Origin: Candidatus Edwardsiibacteriota bacterium
Lineage (GTDB): Bacteria > Edwardsbacteria > AC1 > EtOH8
Assembly (NCBI GenBank): GCA_020053305.1
Contig: JAGVNJ010000064.1
Location: forward strand, 36,111 to 100,110
DNA: 64,000 nucleotides
Reading direction: 5' to 3'
In this document: one piece after another, positions 18,268 to 27,231 of the stretch
Layout: each line of letters opens with the position of its first letter
How positions within the stretch are numbered: the stretch's first letter is position 1
Notes under the pieces: model-generated
Database searches by the model: none
What the model saw: only the letters and a program-made list of their open reading frames with translations
What the model was told of the DNA's origin: nothing
Program-made: the position numbers and the translations under genes

Positions 18268-21200
18268 CTAGAAATTGAAGGATAACGAAAGCCGGAGCCT
18301 TCTGGGGCCGTAATAGGCCGCAGAATACGGCTGCCGGTTGCCATTTCTGGGATCCGTTACCATATCGTTCCAGGCGTTGACATAACTGCCATACTTTTCT
18401 TCGCGGTTTATGTAACCGTTGCTGTCCGCGTCGGCCCATTTGCTGTAATACTCGTTGGGAACCAGCACGTTATTTCCCGCCGAATCAGTGGTGGCAATCT
18501 TGTAGGCCCAAATGGAGTCGCTGGTTGGAAATACTTCACTTATTGTCTTCAGCCGGCCGTCGTTATCGTTCAATCCGGTCTGAGCGAAGACATTGGCCAC
18601 GTTCTTGCGGTTCAGCAAATTGAATACTTCAAGATTAAGGCTGAACCCCAGCTGGCCCAGGCTGAAGTCCTTGGAGGCCATTAAATCCATGTTCCAGGTC
18701 CAGGGAGTCCGGTAGCCGTTGAATTCCCCGATAATTTTTCCCTTGGAGTCTGTGCGGGAATAGGGAAACCCGCTGGCCAGATTGTTCAACAGGCTGATGG
18801 AAACATTGGATAGCGGTTTAAAGCCCAACATCCGGGGGCCGTAACCGTCGCCCAAATCGAAATTGGTTGACAAATTGAAACCATGCCTTTGATCAAACTC
18901 TAAATAATAATCCACCTTGGGCGGCTCCAACAGCAGGCCGGTTATCGGATCGATTCCCCTCCAGTTATAATAGCCGTCAATGGGGTCCGAGGCCGACCCC
19001 CTGGCCATGGACAGGCTGTAGGAGGCCCTTCCCGAAAATATCCCGCCGGGCGCAGCCCGTTTCTGGATGGCGATTTCCGCTCCCCGGACGTTGCCGTAAT
19101 CGCCGTTTACGTAGGCAAAATAATCTTTCCCGGTTACCGTGTCGGAAACGGTTCTTCCGGAGAGAAGGTCGAAAAGGTCCTTATAATAAATGGTGAGATC
19201 TCCGGCCAGATCGGTGTTAAACTGATGGGACAGCCCGGCCTCGTAAGCAATCGTTTTTTGGGAGGCCAGATCGGGCGAACCCACGATGCTGTTGCCCCGG
19301 CTGATGACATCCGCCTCTAAAGTCTCATAGAGATATTGGAACTGCGGCTGCTGGAAGAAGTGGCCGTAGCTTAAATGGAAAACCGTCCTTTCGGTAATGG
19401 GATGGGATATGCCCAACCGGGGGCTTAATTTCCACTTGGTTTCGGCGGCTATCTTTCCCGAATCCGGGTTGAACTGGTAGATATAATATTCGGCCTTCGA
19501 ATCGACGTAATCAAACCGCAGCCCGGCATTTATGATAAAACCCTCGAATTCCAGTTTATCCTGAAGATAGGCCGCCCCGGTTACCGGCTTAAAGGTGTAG
19601 GAATCCTTGAAGGGATCGGGATCGGCCGGAAGGGAGTTGTATTTGCGGTACATCCGGTGTTGTTTGTATTCCAGGCCCGCTTGCACCTGATTGCTTCTGT
19701 TTGCCTGGGAGGTTATATCAAACTTAAATCCGTGATATCTGGCTTCGGTCATCTCCCATCTGCGGTAAAGACCGCGGGTGATCAGCGACATTTCCGCCGA
19801 GGAGATGTATCCATAGGGATTGTCCGGGATATTATATGACCGGTCCTGGCCGTCATAAGCGTCAAAAGTTCCGTTGTAATCCAGGTCGTTGTCGGACAGG
19901 AATGTGTAATCCTCCCAGAAATTTCTGGTTTTCTCGGCGACGGTATCTATGTTTCCGTACCGATAGGCGGTATTGAAATGATTGAGGATTACGTTGTAGA
20001 AGGTTTTATTGTTGACCTGTTGCCTCCAGTTTGAGCTTACCTGATAGGATTTGGTCAATTCGTAGGGCAGCCCGTCGAGATGATACTTCCAAGTAGCCGC
20101 ATATAGCCCCCGCTGGTCCCGATTGGCAAATCCCCCCAGGCTCAACTTGGCGTTGATCGGATTTATTTTATAGGTCAACTTGCCCTGGAGACGGTAGGTG
20201 TTGAAGTTGGTATGGGGCAGATATGGCTTGTCGCTAAGTTCCCAGCCCTTCATGGTGAAATAATCCAGCCTTCTCTCTCTTTCGGCGGCCCAGGCGGCGT
20301 CGGAAGAGTCAACCCATTCCCCGGTCCATTGATTGGCAAGGGTATCCCAGCTGGATTGGCTGTAGCGCAGGGTATCGCCCCAGAAATAGTCTTTGCTGGG
20401 ATCGTGGACGTAATATTTATCGGGCATGAAATGATTGTATTGATCATTGGTGTTATTGTATTCTCCGGAGAAAAAGAAAAATGCATTTTTCACAAAGGGA
20501 ATGCCGCCCCCGAAACTACCTTCTATTTTGTTGTAATTCCGGCTGTCCGAAAGCATGAATTCGTCCGTGGTATACTTAAGCGAACCCGAAAATTTATCGC
20601 TGCCTTCCCTGGTTACCACATTCACGATGCCGGACATGGCCTCCCCATATTCGGCGTTAAAACCACCGGTGATGACCATCACTTCCTCGATAGCGGAGGT
20701 GTTGATCTGGGCCCCCACCCTTCCCTGGAGAGGATCGTTTACAACCACGCCGTCTATGAAGTAAGCCATTTCGTCTGATCTTCCACCCCGAACGTTCATG
20801 GCCCCGGCTTGCGAAACCACCCCGGCGGTCTGTTGGATGGCGGTAGTGGCGCTGGCGCCGGGCAGGGCTAATATTTCCTGTTTGCTGGTGGTTCTGGTGG
20901 TGGAGGTAGCATCGGCTATTACCATCTGCCGGGTGGCGGTAATCGTTATCCCTTCCACTTGAAGCACTGTCGGTTTTAATTTAAAATTTATAGTGGTGGT
21001 CAAGTCCATGATGGATTTGATATTGGTCACCGTAACCCCTTCATAACCCATCATCCTGGCCTGCAACGAATAGGTGCCGACCGGAACGTTGTTTATCATG
21101 TATCGTCCGTCCATGTCGCTATTGGCGCCCAGTTCGGTACCTAAAAGCTGAATCACTGCGCCGGGAATCGGCTCTTTGGTTTCGGAGTCAATTACCGTTC

Positions 21201-21291
21201 CCACAATTTTGCCCGTGGTTCCCGCAAAAGCAAAATTGCCGATGATCATGATGCTGACCATCGCAACAACTGTTTTTACCAAATTTTTCAT
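18268..21291 (-). CDS. TonB-dependent outer membrane receptor
   Basis: This 1007-residue protein has a signal peptide, a carboxypeptidase-regulatory-like domain (about 25-110, GKIVGTVIDSETKEPIPGA), a plug (about 120-235, MNVRGGRSDEMAYFIDGVVV and GGFNAEYGEAMSGIVNVV) and a barrel ending RRLRLSLSFNF. It is a paralogue of the receptor at 11096-13822, with the same domain order and many shared motifs. A GGAGG ribosome site precedes the start. It stands first in the receptor - surface protein - PorV-like trio, so it probably acts with those products at the outer membrane. The ligand is unknown. Confidence 0.88.
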   Translation of the reverse strand: MKNLVKTVVAMVSIMIIGNFAFAGTTGKIVGTVIDSETKEPIPGAVIQLLGTELGANSDMDGRYMINNVPVGTYSLQARMMGYEGVTVTNIKSIMDLTTTINFKLKPTVLQVEGITITATRQMVIADATSTTRTTSKQEILALPGASATTAIQQTAGVVSQAGAMNVRGGRSDEMAYFIDGVVVNDPLQGRVGAQINTSAIEEVMVITGGFNAEYGEAMSGIVNVVTREGSDKFSGSLKYTTDEFMLSDSRNYNKIEGSFGGGIPFVKNAFFFFSGEYNNTNDQYNHFMPDKYYVHDPSKDYFWGDTLRYSQSSWDTLANQWTGEWVDSSDAAWAAERERRLDYFTMKGWELSDKPYLPHTNFNTYRLQGKLTYKINPINAKLSLGGFANRDQRGLYAATWKYHLDGLPYELTKSYQVSSNWRQQVNNKTFYNVILNHFNTAYRYGNIDTVAEKTRNFWEDYTFLSDNDLDYNGTFDAYDGQDRSYNIPDNPYGYISSAEMSLITRGLYRRWEMTEARYHGFKFDITSQANRSNQVQAGLEYKQHRMYRKYNSLPADPDPFKDSYTFKPVTGAAYLQDKLEFEGFIINAGLRFDYVDSKAEYYIYQFNPDSGKIAAETKWKLSPRLGISHPITERTVFHLSYGHFFQQPQFQYLYETLEADVISRGNSIVGSPDLASQKTIAYEAGLSHQFNTDLAGDLTIYYKDLFDLLSGRTVSDTVTGKDYFAYVNGDYGNVRGAEIAIQKRAAPGGIFSGRASYSLSMARGSASDPIDGYYNWRGIDPITGLLLEPPKVDYYLEFDQRHGFNLSTNFDLGDGYGPRMLGFKPLSNVSISLLNNLASGFPYSRTDSKGKIIGEFNGYRTPWTWNMDLMASKDFSLGQLGFSLNLEVFNLLNRKNVANVFAQTGLNDNDGRLKTISEVFPTSDSIWAYKIATTDSAGNNVLVPNEYYSKWADADSNGYINREEKYGSYVNAWNDMVTDPRNGNRQPYSAAYYGPRRLRLSLSFNF

Positions 21292-21501
21292 AGTTTCTGT
21301 TTTACCTCCAGCATTAAGCTTTCTCTTTTTATTATTTATTTTCCAAAGATGAAGAGATACCCGCCATATACAGAAATATAATGACTTTCACCTCCATAAA
21401 TTATTTAACAATTATATATGATTTGGTTTTTTATCGTTCTCGATGCCGATGGAACGGTTGATCGCAATCTCGGAATTATTTTTTAGCCTTGGCTGAACCC
21501 T

Positions 21502-21537
21502 GCGGATTGGCGGGGCCAAAAAACCCCGCCAATCCGC
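21502..21537. terminator. Perfect 14-base-pair hairpin after the BNR-like gene
   Basis: GCGGATTGGCGGGG and CCCCGCCAATCCGC form an uninterrupted stem with an eight-base CCAAAAAA loop, 30 bases after the stop codon of the gene at 21567-23528. There is no proper T-tract on the minus strand, so it could stabilise the mRNA end rather than terminate intrinsically. Confidence 0.5.
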
Positions 21538-21566
21538 TTTGGAAAAATCGTTGCCTTTAAGTCAGG

Positions 21567-23528
21567 TTATTTGAGGACAACCAGTTTCTTGGTGGCGGAA
21601 TTTTTGCCGGAAACCAATTTGTAAACATAAACACCGTTGGAAACGTTCTTGGTGTTCCAGGAGACCGAGTTGGACCCGGCATTACCGACGCCGCGGTAGG
21701 ATTTGACCAGCTGTCCGGCCACGTTGTAGATGTTCAGCGAATAGTCGCCGGCCTTGGGCAGGTTGAAGTTGATGGCGGTGTTGCCCGAAACCGGGTTGGG
21801 ATAGTTCTGCTTGAGGGTGAAGATGCTGGCCGCATTGTTGGGCCGGCCGCCCTCGACGCCGTTGACGACTGCGCCGTTGACGATCACCCACACCACATTG
21901 GACATATCGCTGCGGCCGATGGGATCCTGGGCATAAACACCGTAGTAGATGCTGTCTGTTTGGGCGTGGGGAAGGTTAAAGGTGTGGTTCCACAGCATGG
22001 TGTCAGCGGCGGTAGCGGCTAAAGCAGTATCTTCGGTCCAAGATCCGGCGGCGCCGATCTTGCTGTAAACGAAGAAGGAGTCGGCTGTGGCGTCGGTGCT
22101 GGAGCGCAGCCACCACACGGTGATATCCGGGGAATTAACTGTAAGCGAGCAGACAGGGGCAACCGGAGGACGGTATACGGTCACTATGGTGTCGCCCTCG
22201 TAGGCCACCCACATTTCCGGGCCATTGGGGTTGGCGCCCACCGCCACGTAGCCGATGCCGTCGTACTGGGTGGTGTTGTTGGGAATGTAATTATGGTTCC
22301 AGTTGGCTCCGTTGTTCGGAGTAAAGCGGGCGGCTGCCTGGTTGTACAGGGTGCTCTGACGGCCCACACACATCACGCTGTCGCCGGAATTGGCCCCGCC
22401 GACATAGGCGATAGAGGGCCAGATGTGGCTGCCGCCGTTGTCGGGCACGTCAACCGTGGTGGTCCACAGGCCCTGGCCCACGCCCATCTCGTCAACGGTA
22501 TAATGCATCACGCCGCCGCCGTGCCAGGTGACGGCCGGAAGTTCGCCGGCGCCATGGTCGGCGCAGACGTCAACCCCCGGGAATCCGATGCCGTTATTGA
22601 AAGAATTCTCGCCGGCCAGCGCTCCGCCGACCCAGGCGTTCCAGCCCACGGTGCGGGTGCCGGAGCCATAGGGGAACTTGCCCTTGGTCCATACGCCGAT
22701 GGCCTCCTCGGCGCTGTTGATGGCTATGCCCTGGGTGCAGCCGGTGGGTATGAAGTCGTAGCTGGTGATGCCGAAGGTCTGAACGCCGATGCCGGCGTCA
22801 ATGCCGCCCAGGTCAAGATCCACCTTCAGGTATCTGATAAACAGGGTATCTAAAGCTCCAATGCCCTGGATATAGGAGCCAGGGGCCTTGGAATCGTCGG
22901 CATATATCAGGTGCAGGCCGGTCTTGGAGATCTTGGCGACCCTGGGGCAGGTCTGGAGTACATCACTGGGATTAAGAGCCTCGATATAGGCCGAAACGTT
23001 TACCTTAGCGCCCCAGGTGGAGCCGCCATCGGTGGAGCGGCTGGCATATATGTCGCCGGCCATGTTCTCCCAGGAGCCGTACGCGCCGATATAATAGTCG
23101 CCCCAAACCGCATAGATGTCGCCGGCATCGGAAACCGAGATACTGGGCCAGAAGCAGCCTACTATCGTGCTGTCCACCACCACGGCGCCGGTGGCCTGCG
23201 ACCAGAACCAGACATGGGAATAGCCGTTGATGTCGTTGCCGCCGGTAAAGGTCATAACCGGATTGTTATTGTAAACCGCTATCTGGGAGGGAGTCCATAG
23301 CACCCACTTGCCATCCAAGTCATATTTGAAATCGGTCAGGGCCACTGCGGCATTGACTGAAACCCCTCGGTCGCCTGAAGTGGCCAAGTAGGCATTCTGG
23401 TAAGTCCAGTTATCGCTGGCCTTGTCGTTTGAAAACCTGGGGGGAACCGGAGCATACGCTTCCTTGGCGGCGAATGCTACATTGGCAACCATTAATACTG
23501 CCAACATAACCCACATGACTTTCTTCAT
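21567..23528 (-). CDS. Exported BNR/sialidase-like repeat protein with sorting domain
   Basis: The 653-residue product has a clear signal peptide (MKKVMWVMLAVLMVANVAFA). The central region has Asp-box-like units such as YASRSTDGGSTWGAKVNV, and other WPSIAYVGG/WPSISVSDAG blades typical of sialidase-fold propellers, though no catalytic residues are recognisable. The C-terminal 80 residues are a type A sorting domain: LKQNYPNPVSGNTAINFNL, YSLNIYNVAGQLVKSY, and NGVYVYKLVSGKNSATKKLV before the last residues VLK. It is probably displayed or released at the cell surface through a type IX-like route. A promoter fits at 23700-23728. Confidence 0.75.
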   Translation of the reverse strand: MKKVMWVMLAVLMVANVAFAAKEAYAPVPPRFSNDKASDNWTYQNAYLATSGDRGVSVNAAVALTDFKYDLDGKWVLWTPSQIAVYNNNPVMTFTGGNDINGYSHVWFWSQATGAVVVDSTIVGCFWPSISVSDAGDIYAVWGDYYIGAYGSWENMAGDIYASRSTDGGSTWGAKVNVSAYIEALNPSDVLQTCPRVAKISKTGLHLIYADDSKAPGSYIQGIGALDTLFIRYLKVDLDLGGIDAGIGVQTFGITSYDFIPTGCTQGIAINSAEEAIGVWTKGKFPYGSGTRTVGWNAWVGGALAGENSFNNGIGFPGVDVCADHGAGELPAVTWHGGGVMHYTVDEMGVGQGLWTTTVDVPDNGGSHIWPSIAYVGGANSGDSVMCVGRQSTLYNQAAARFTPNNGANWNHNYIPNNTTQYDGIGYVAVGANPNGPEMWVAYEGDTIVTVYRPPVAPVCSLTVNSPDITVWWLRSSTDATADSFFVYSKIGAAGSWTEDTALAATAADTMLWNHTFNLPHAQTDSIYYGVYAQDPIGRSDMSNVVWVIVNGAVVNGVEGGRPNNAASIFTLKQNYPNPVSGNTAINFNLPKAGDYSLNIYNVAGQLVKSYRGVGNAGSNSVSWNTKNVSNGVYVYKLVSGKNSATKKLVVLK

Positions 23529-23604
23529 GATAAAAACTCCTCTTTTTAAGTTTGGAATATTAAGTTACAACGTTACGAGTTGTTTTTGACCTGCTTTAAC
23601 CCCC

Positions 23605-23615
23605 TCACCTCCTTT
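23605..23615 (-). promoter_or_regulatory. Isolated perfect Shine-Dalgarno sequence
   Basis: The minus strand reads AAAGGAGGTGA, an 11-base match to the 16S anti-Shine-Dalgarno, 77 bases upstream of the nearest start codon at 23528, which has its own GAGGAG site. No start codon at suitable distance opens a credible reading frame. It may be a ribosome standby site or the relic of a lost leader gene. Confidence 0.4.
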
Positions 23616-23699
23616 CGAAAATTCGATAATTCTGAATAACAAATATCAAAATAGAATACTCATTCCATAGTTTATCTTGTGGAACTCGTCTCATTTGAA

Positions 23700-23728
23700 A
23701 AATTACCACTTTTCACAAAAAAAGTCAA
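23700..23728 (-). promoter_or_regulatory. Probable promoter of the BNR-like surface protein gene
   Basis: The minus strand carries TTGACT at 23728-23723, a 17-base spacer, and TAATTT at 23705-23700, giving a long leader of about 165 bases before the start codon at 23528. Confidence 0.5.
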
Positions 23729-23799
23729 GCTTTTTTATATAAAATTTTCATCTTTTTTTACGGCCGGGGCCGTCGAAATAAAAAACCGTTGCTTCCTGT

Positions 23800-24144
23800 C
23801 TATCGGCTGGTCCATCGGGTGTAGATCCAGCCGGCCAGAATGGATATTATGCCCGCCAGGAATATGCCGGCCGCCTCGGCCGAGCGGTTCTGACAGATCT
23901 GCATCAGCTGGTCGGTCCGGGAGGGGTCCAATCGCGGATAGATGGCCAGGGGGATGAAGTGAAAGACGGCCCCCAAAGCTAAAAATCCGGCGCCCACCAT
24001 GGGCAATACCCAGATGCCGGATTCCCGTCTGATGACCGCCAGAAGCCTCTTCAGGATCCTGGCATATAAGAACAGCGACATGCAGAAAAGCGCCACTCCA
24101 ACAGCGAACAGCAGTTCGGCCGGTATGGATATTTCCATATTCAT
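23800..24144 (-). CDS. Small integral membrane protein, unknown
   Basis: The 114-residue protein is mostly hydrophobic with about three membrane helices (near 10-30, 44-66 and 92-108) and a short polar loop with PRLDPSRTDQLMQICQNRSAE between the second and third. I do not recognise the family. It lies 53 bases before the next gene's end and upstream of the surface-protein unit. It may pair with the small membrane protein at 24198-24572. Confidence 0.6.
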   Translation of the reverse strand: MNMEISIPAELLFAVGVALFCMSLFLYARILKRLLAVIRRESGIWVLPMVGAGFLALGAVFHFIPLAIYPRLDPSRTDQLMQICQNRSAEAAGIFLAGIISILAGWIYTRWTSR

Positions 24145-24197
24145 TGACTCCTAAAAATCGTTTGAGACAATACTTTTTCCCGGGGTTCCCGAAAAGA

Positions 24198-24572
24198 TCA
24201 GGCGGCCGGTTTTACCGCCGGGGCGGCCTTTTTGACCGGGCTCACCACCTTCTTGAACTTCATGGCCCCCAGCAGGGACAGCAGCCCGGACAGCAGGAAA
24301 AAGGTGTAGGCTATCCAGGACTGCATGACGTTCAATTTTACCTGGCTGGCAAAGGCGATGATCTGGATGACGGCGTAGACCAGGATCCCGGAGGGGGCGA
24401 AGATCATGTACTGCCAGTCGGTCTTCTTGCGCAGCACCAGCTCGTACTTCCGGGCGATCAGCCCGAACAGCACGCAGGTGATCCACAAAAGCACGCTGCC
24501 GGCGATGGTCACCAGGTTGGTGACGGTAACATACCACAGGAACTCGTTGTCATAGAGGAGCAGTTTGAACAT
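24198..24572 (-). CDS. Small integral membrane protein, unknown
   Basis: The start at 24572 (MFKLLLYDNEFLWY) is preferred over an ATG 12 bases upstream because a GGAGGTG site sits five bases before it. About 124 residues follow, with four membrane helices (near 12-35, 53-73, 80-95) and a cytosolic lysine/alanine/proline tail (VSPVKKAAPAVKPAA). Family and function are not recognised. Its neighbour at 23800-24144 is similar in size and hydrophobicity. Confidence 0.6.
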   Translation of the reverse strand: MFKLLLYDNEFLWYVTVTNLVTIAGSVLLWITCVLFGLIARKYELVLRKKTDWQYMIFAPSGILVYAVIQIIAFASQVKLNVMQSWIAYTFFLLSGLLSLLGAMKFKKVVSPVKKAAPAVKPAA

Positions 24573-24684
24573 GTTCACCTCCAAATGTTGATTAGGGTGA
24601 TTTTATTTTAGAACCCTTGCCCGCTAAATACGCGAAAAATTCTGCCTTCTGCAATCTTGACAATAATGCATAATTGCGGCTTCT

Positions 24685-24733
24685 TGTCATACCTGCGAAA
24701 CTTGTCCTCGCGAAGGCGGGGAGCAGGTATCCA
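24685..24733. repeat. Long variant of the GTCATTCCTGC palindromic repeat
   Basis: The arms GTCATACCTGCGAA and GCAGGTATCCAG enclose CTTGTCCTCGCGAAGGCGGG. A nearly identical copy in inverse orientation lies at 43622-43668. This belongs to the widespread family of GTCATTCC...GGAATCCAG intergenic palindromes. Confidence 0.7.
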
Positions 24734-24778
24734 GAAGGATTGCGGTGGGAATGAAAAACGAACGCAATCAAGCAAAGC

Positions 24779-25528
24779 TTATTTTAACAACATCATCATC
24801 TTATCGGCCATCTGCTTGGCGGCCGAGGGCCCGATGATCATCGAGGCGTCCTTCTGCAGGGCGTAGCAGAACTTCATCACCGAGTCCCTGGTCAGCTTGG
24901 AGGTGTTCAGCTTGTGGTCGGAAAGCTGGTTCTCATAAATGGTGGCGCCCAGCTCGCCCAGGGCCTCCTCGGCCTGGGCCAGGATCTTCTCCAGGACGGA
25001 GGCCTCCACCGTGGCCGGCGGCTTGGGAGCCGGGATCTGGGTCGGCGCGGCAGGGGCAACAGCAGCCGGAGTCGTAGCCGGAGCTGGAGCCGGAGCGATC
25101 TGCGAAGTTGGTGCAGTTTTGGCGGAGGCGGCGGCCACCACGGTCTGGGGCACAGTTGGCGGGGCTTGGGCCGGGGCCGGGGCGGGCGGCTGGGCCATTA
25201 TCAGCATTTCCTTCAAGGCCCCGTCCAGGGCCGAATCTATCACGCTGACATCGGCGGTGATATCGGTCAGCAGATTCAAAAATCCCTTGTCGCTGCGCCG
25301 GATGAACAGCCGGCTGCCCCCGGTGTTGACCAGCATCCGGTTGATCTTGAACTGGGCCACCTGGGAGAGGGCTTCAAAGGTCTGGGCCAGCACCATCACC
25401 GCCCGTTTGGCGTTCTCCTGGACGAATGACGAGGAGAGCGACTGGGAGATGAAGCTGCTGTCGTCGCCCACATAAAAACTCCCGGTCACCCCGGGCAGGC
25501 TGGATAATCGTATCAGTAATTCTTCCAT
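24779..25528 (-). CDS. Roadblock-like protein with Pro/Ala linker
   Basis: Residues 1-110 look like a Roadblock/LC7-type domain (MEELLIRLSSLPGVTGSFYV with FLNLLTDITADVSVIDSAL). Then comes a 60-residue linker of almost pure Pro, Ala, Thr and Gln (about 112-172) and a helical C-terminal region (177-249, EKILAQAEEALGELGATIYE). Roadblock proteins usually regulate Ras-like GTPases such as MglA. This gene follows two related genes on the same strand, five bases after the neighbour at 25534. A GAGG ribosome site precedes the start. No GTPase is in the window, so the partner is unknown. Confidence 0.65.
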   Translation of the reverse strand: MEELLIRLSSLPGVTGSFYVGDDSSFISQSLSSSFVQENAKRAVMVLAQTFEALSQVAQFKINRMLVNTGGSRLFIRRSDKGFLNLLTDITADVSVIDSALDGALKEMLIMAQPPAPAPAQAPPTVPQTVVAAASAKTAPTSQIAPAPAPATTPAAVAPAAPTQIPAPKPPATVEASVLEKILAQAEEALGELGATIYENQLSDHKLNTSKLTRDSVMKFCYALQKDASMIIGPSAAKQMADKMMMLLK

Positions 25529-25533
25529 GGCCG

Positions 25534-26229
25534 CTACCTCTTTTCCGCCGCCAGCCGGGAGATCACGGCCTGGAACTTCTGTTTGACCTCCACAAAGCCG
25601 ATGGAGGCGATGGCCTTCTTGCAGGTCAGGTTCACCAGTTTCTCAAAGGCGTCCCCCACCTCCTTCTTGGAGATATCGGTCTTGACCCCGCTGCGGGCGG
25701 TCACCAGCCCAGCCCCGGCCTCCAGCATCTTGTCCAGCCGGCCCTGGGGATCGATGTTCTTGACCTCCTTTTCCAGCATCTCCTGCCATTCCCCGGCTTT
25801 TGCCCCCTTGGCCCCGAATTCCTCCAGCAGCATGTTCAGCAGGATGACCTTCTGCTTGAGCAGTTCCTCGGCCTCGGAGATCTCGGTCATCTTGTCCTCG
25901 GAGAGCAGGTCAATGGGGTTTATCTGGGTGGCCCACCAGGGGACCTGGGCCCCGTCCAGCTGCACCCCCAGATAGGTTGTCCCCACCGGCATGATCAGCA
26001 TCTTATGGCCCTCGCCCTCGGCCACCACCGAATTCAGGCTGCCCAGATCCAGGTTGGCGGTGATCACCTCCGCGGCCGAACCGATAAAAGCCACCACCTC
26101 GCCCAGGTTGCCCGGGGCGCCGGCGGAGGCCTTTATGATGGATCCGTCCTCCTTGGAGACGGCGGCGCTGCATTTAACCCCCTCCATCTTGAGGACGCTG
26201 TCCATCAGCTCAGCTGGTTCCTTGGCCAT
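25534..26229 (-). CDS. Roadblock/LC7-domain protein with shared C-terminal module
   Basis: Residues 1-95 form a Roadblock/LC7 domain (SVLKMEGVKCSAAVSKEDGS, then LNSVVAEGEGHKMLIMPVG). Residues 128-231 are a helical domain with LLNMLLEEFGAKG, GVKTDISKKEVGDAFEKLV and QKFQAVISRLA. That second domain matches the C-terminus of the neighbouring DUF4388-like protein (residues 187-289), so the two genes share a module. A GGAGAG site lies five bases before the start. The family name of the C-terminal module is not known to me. Confidence 0.7.
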   Translation of the reverse strand: MAKEPAELMDSVLKMEGVKCSAAVSKEDGSIIKASAGAPGNLGEVVAFIGSAAEVITANLDLGSLNSVVAEGEGHKMLIMPVGTTYLGVQLDGAQVPWWATQINPIDLLSEDKMTEISEAEELLKQKVILLNMLLEEFGAKGAKAGEWQEMLEKEVKNIDPQGRLDKMLEAGAGLVTARSGVKTDISKKEVGDAFEKLVNLTCKKAIASIGFVEVKQKFQAVISRLAAEKR

Positions 26230-26264
26230 AATCTCTCCATCAACGCTTTAATATATTTTGCCCC

Positions 26265-27134
26265 TTAGCCGCCCTTGGCCAGCTTCTGGACAGCCTGGTA
26301 TTTATGCTTGGCCAGCATCGGCCCGTATTCCTTGACGCCCTTCTGGTGCATGGCCTCGGCGATCTGGTCCCATACCTGGACCACCTCTTCCCGGCCGATG
26401 TCGGTCTTGGCGCCGTTTTTTATCTTGACCACAAAATCGGTAAATTCCACATGGCGGGTCATATTGCCGTTCTTGTCTCCGGCCGCCAGGGTGGTTTTGG
26501 CCAGCTCCATCCAGGGCCCCACCCCGGTCCCCTTGACCCCGAACTCCTCCAGCATCAGGTTGACGAAATCCACCTTGGCCTGCAGGGTGCGCTCCACCTC
26601 GTGAGGGTCCACCACCAGGTTCTTGGCCAGGAACCAGGAGATGGTCTTGACCACCTCCAGCACCCCCAGGTTGCTCTCGTCGATGATGGCCCGGATGTCC
26701 CGCTTGCCGTTGACTAAGGCCAGGATGGTCCAATCGCTGCGCCGGATGGTGACGGCCGATTCCTCGGGAGCCTGGGCGGTCCTGACCAGGGTGGTGTCGA
26801 ACGGGGGCAGGGTCTTTAATATCTCGTCCATCTCCAGGCGGCGGCGGTCGCCCTCCTGCAACAGGGCGTCGGCCCCGTCCTTGATGGTCTCCTCGGAGGC
26901 CTTGGCCCCGGGGGCGAACTTTACCTCGCCGGATGATTCCAGGCACAGGCCGTAAACCGCCTCGCTGCCCTTGATATCGCCATAGGCGGCATGCACCGCC
27001 CGTCCCTTGTCGAAGTAGATCTCGCCGTAGTTCTTTCCGGCCTTGACGGTGATCACCCCGGTCTTCTGGAAGTGGACCAACAGATGGATTATTTCGGTAA
27101 GATGGAAATCCGACAGATTGGCTTGTAGGCTCAT
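26265..27134 (-). CDS. DUF4388/PATAN-like protein with shared C-terminal module
   Basis: Residues 1-90 match the DUF4388 (PATAN) pattern: MSLQANLSDFHLTEIIHLL, then TGVITVKAGKNYGEIYFDKG and RAVHAAYGDIKGSEAVYGLC. Residues 128-175 look like a winged-helix unit (SDWTILALVNGKRDIRAII). Residues 187-289 are the helical module shared with the protein encoded at 25534-26229 (VNLMLEEFGVKG, AKTDIGREEVVQVWDQIAE, KYQAVQKLAKGG). DUF4388 proteins often accompany two-component and small-GTPase regulators. It is the first gene of the three-gene set. Confidence 0.72.
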   Translation of the reverse strand: MSLQANLSDFHLTEIIHLLVHFQKTGVITVKAGKNYGEIYFDKGRAVHAAYGDIKGSEAVYGLCLESSGEVKFAPGAKASEETIKDGADALLQEGDRRRLEMDEILKTLPPFDTTLVRTAQAPEESAVTIRRSDWTILALVNGKRDIRAIIDESNLGVLEVVKTISWFLAKNLVVDPHEVERTLQAKVDFVNLMLEEFGVKGTGVGPWMELAKTTLAAGDKNGNMTRHVEFTDFVVKIKNGAKTDIGREEVVQVWDQIAEAMHQKGVKEYGPMLAKHKYQAVQKLAKGG

Positions 27135-27231
27135 AAATGGAAAATAATGGGTATTAGAAAAATTTTGTAACTTCCTTTATACCTAGGATATTAAGTCTAA
27201 TTGAAAATCTCCAATCTGTCAACAAAAATTT

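Noticed and set aside
22293-22853. Plus-strand frame opposite the BNR-like gene
   Set aside because: It has no ribosome site and low-complexity Gly/Ala/Asp composition, and the opposite strand encodes a protein with signal peptide and sorting domain.
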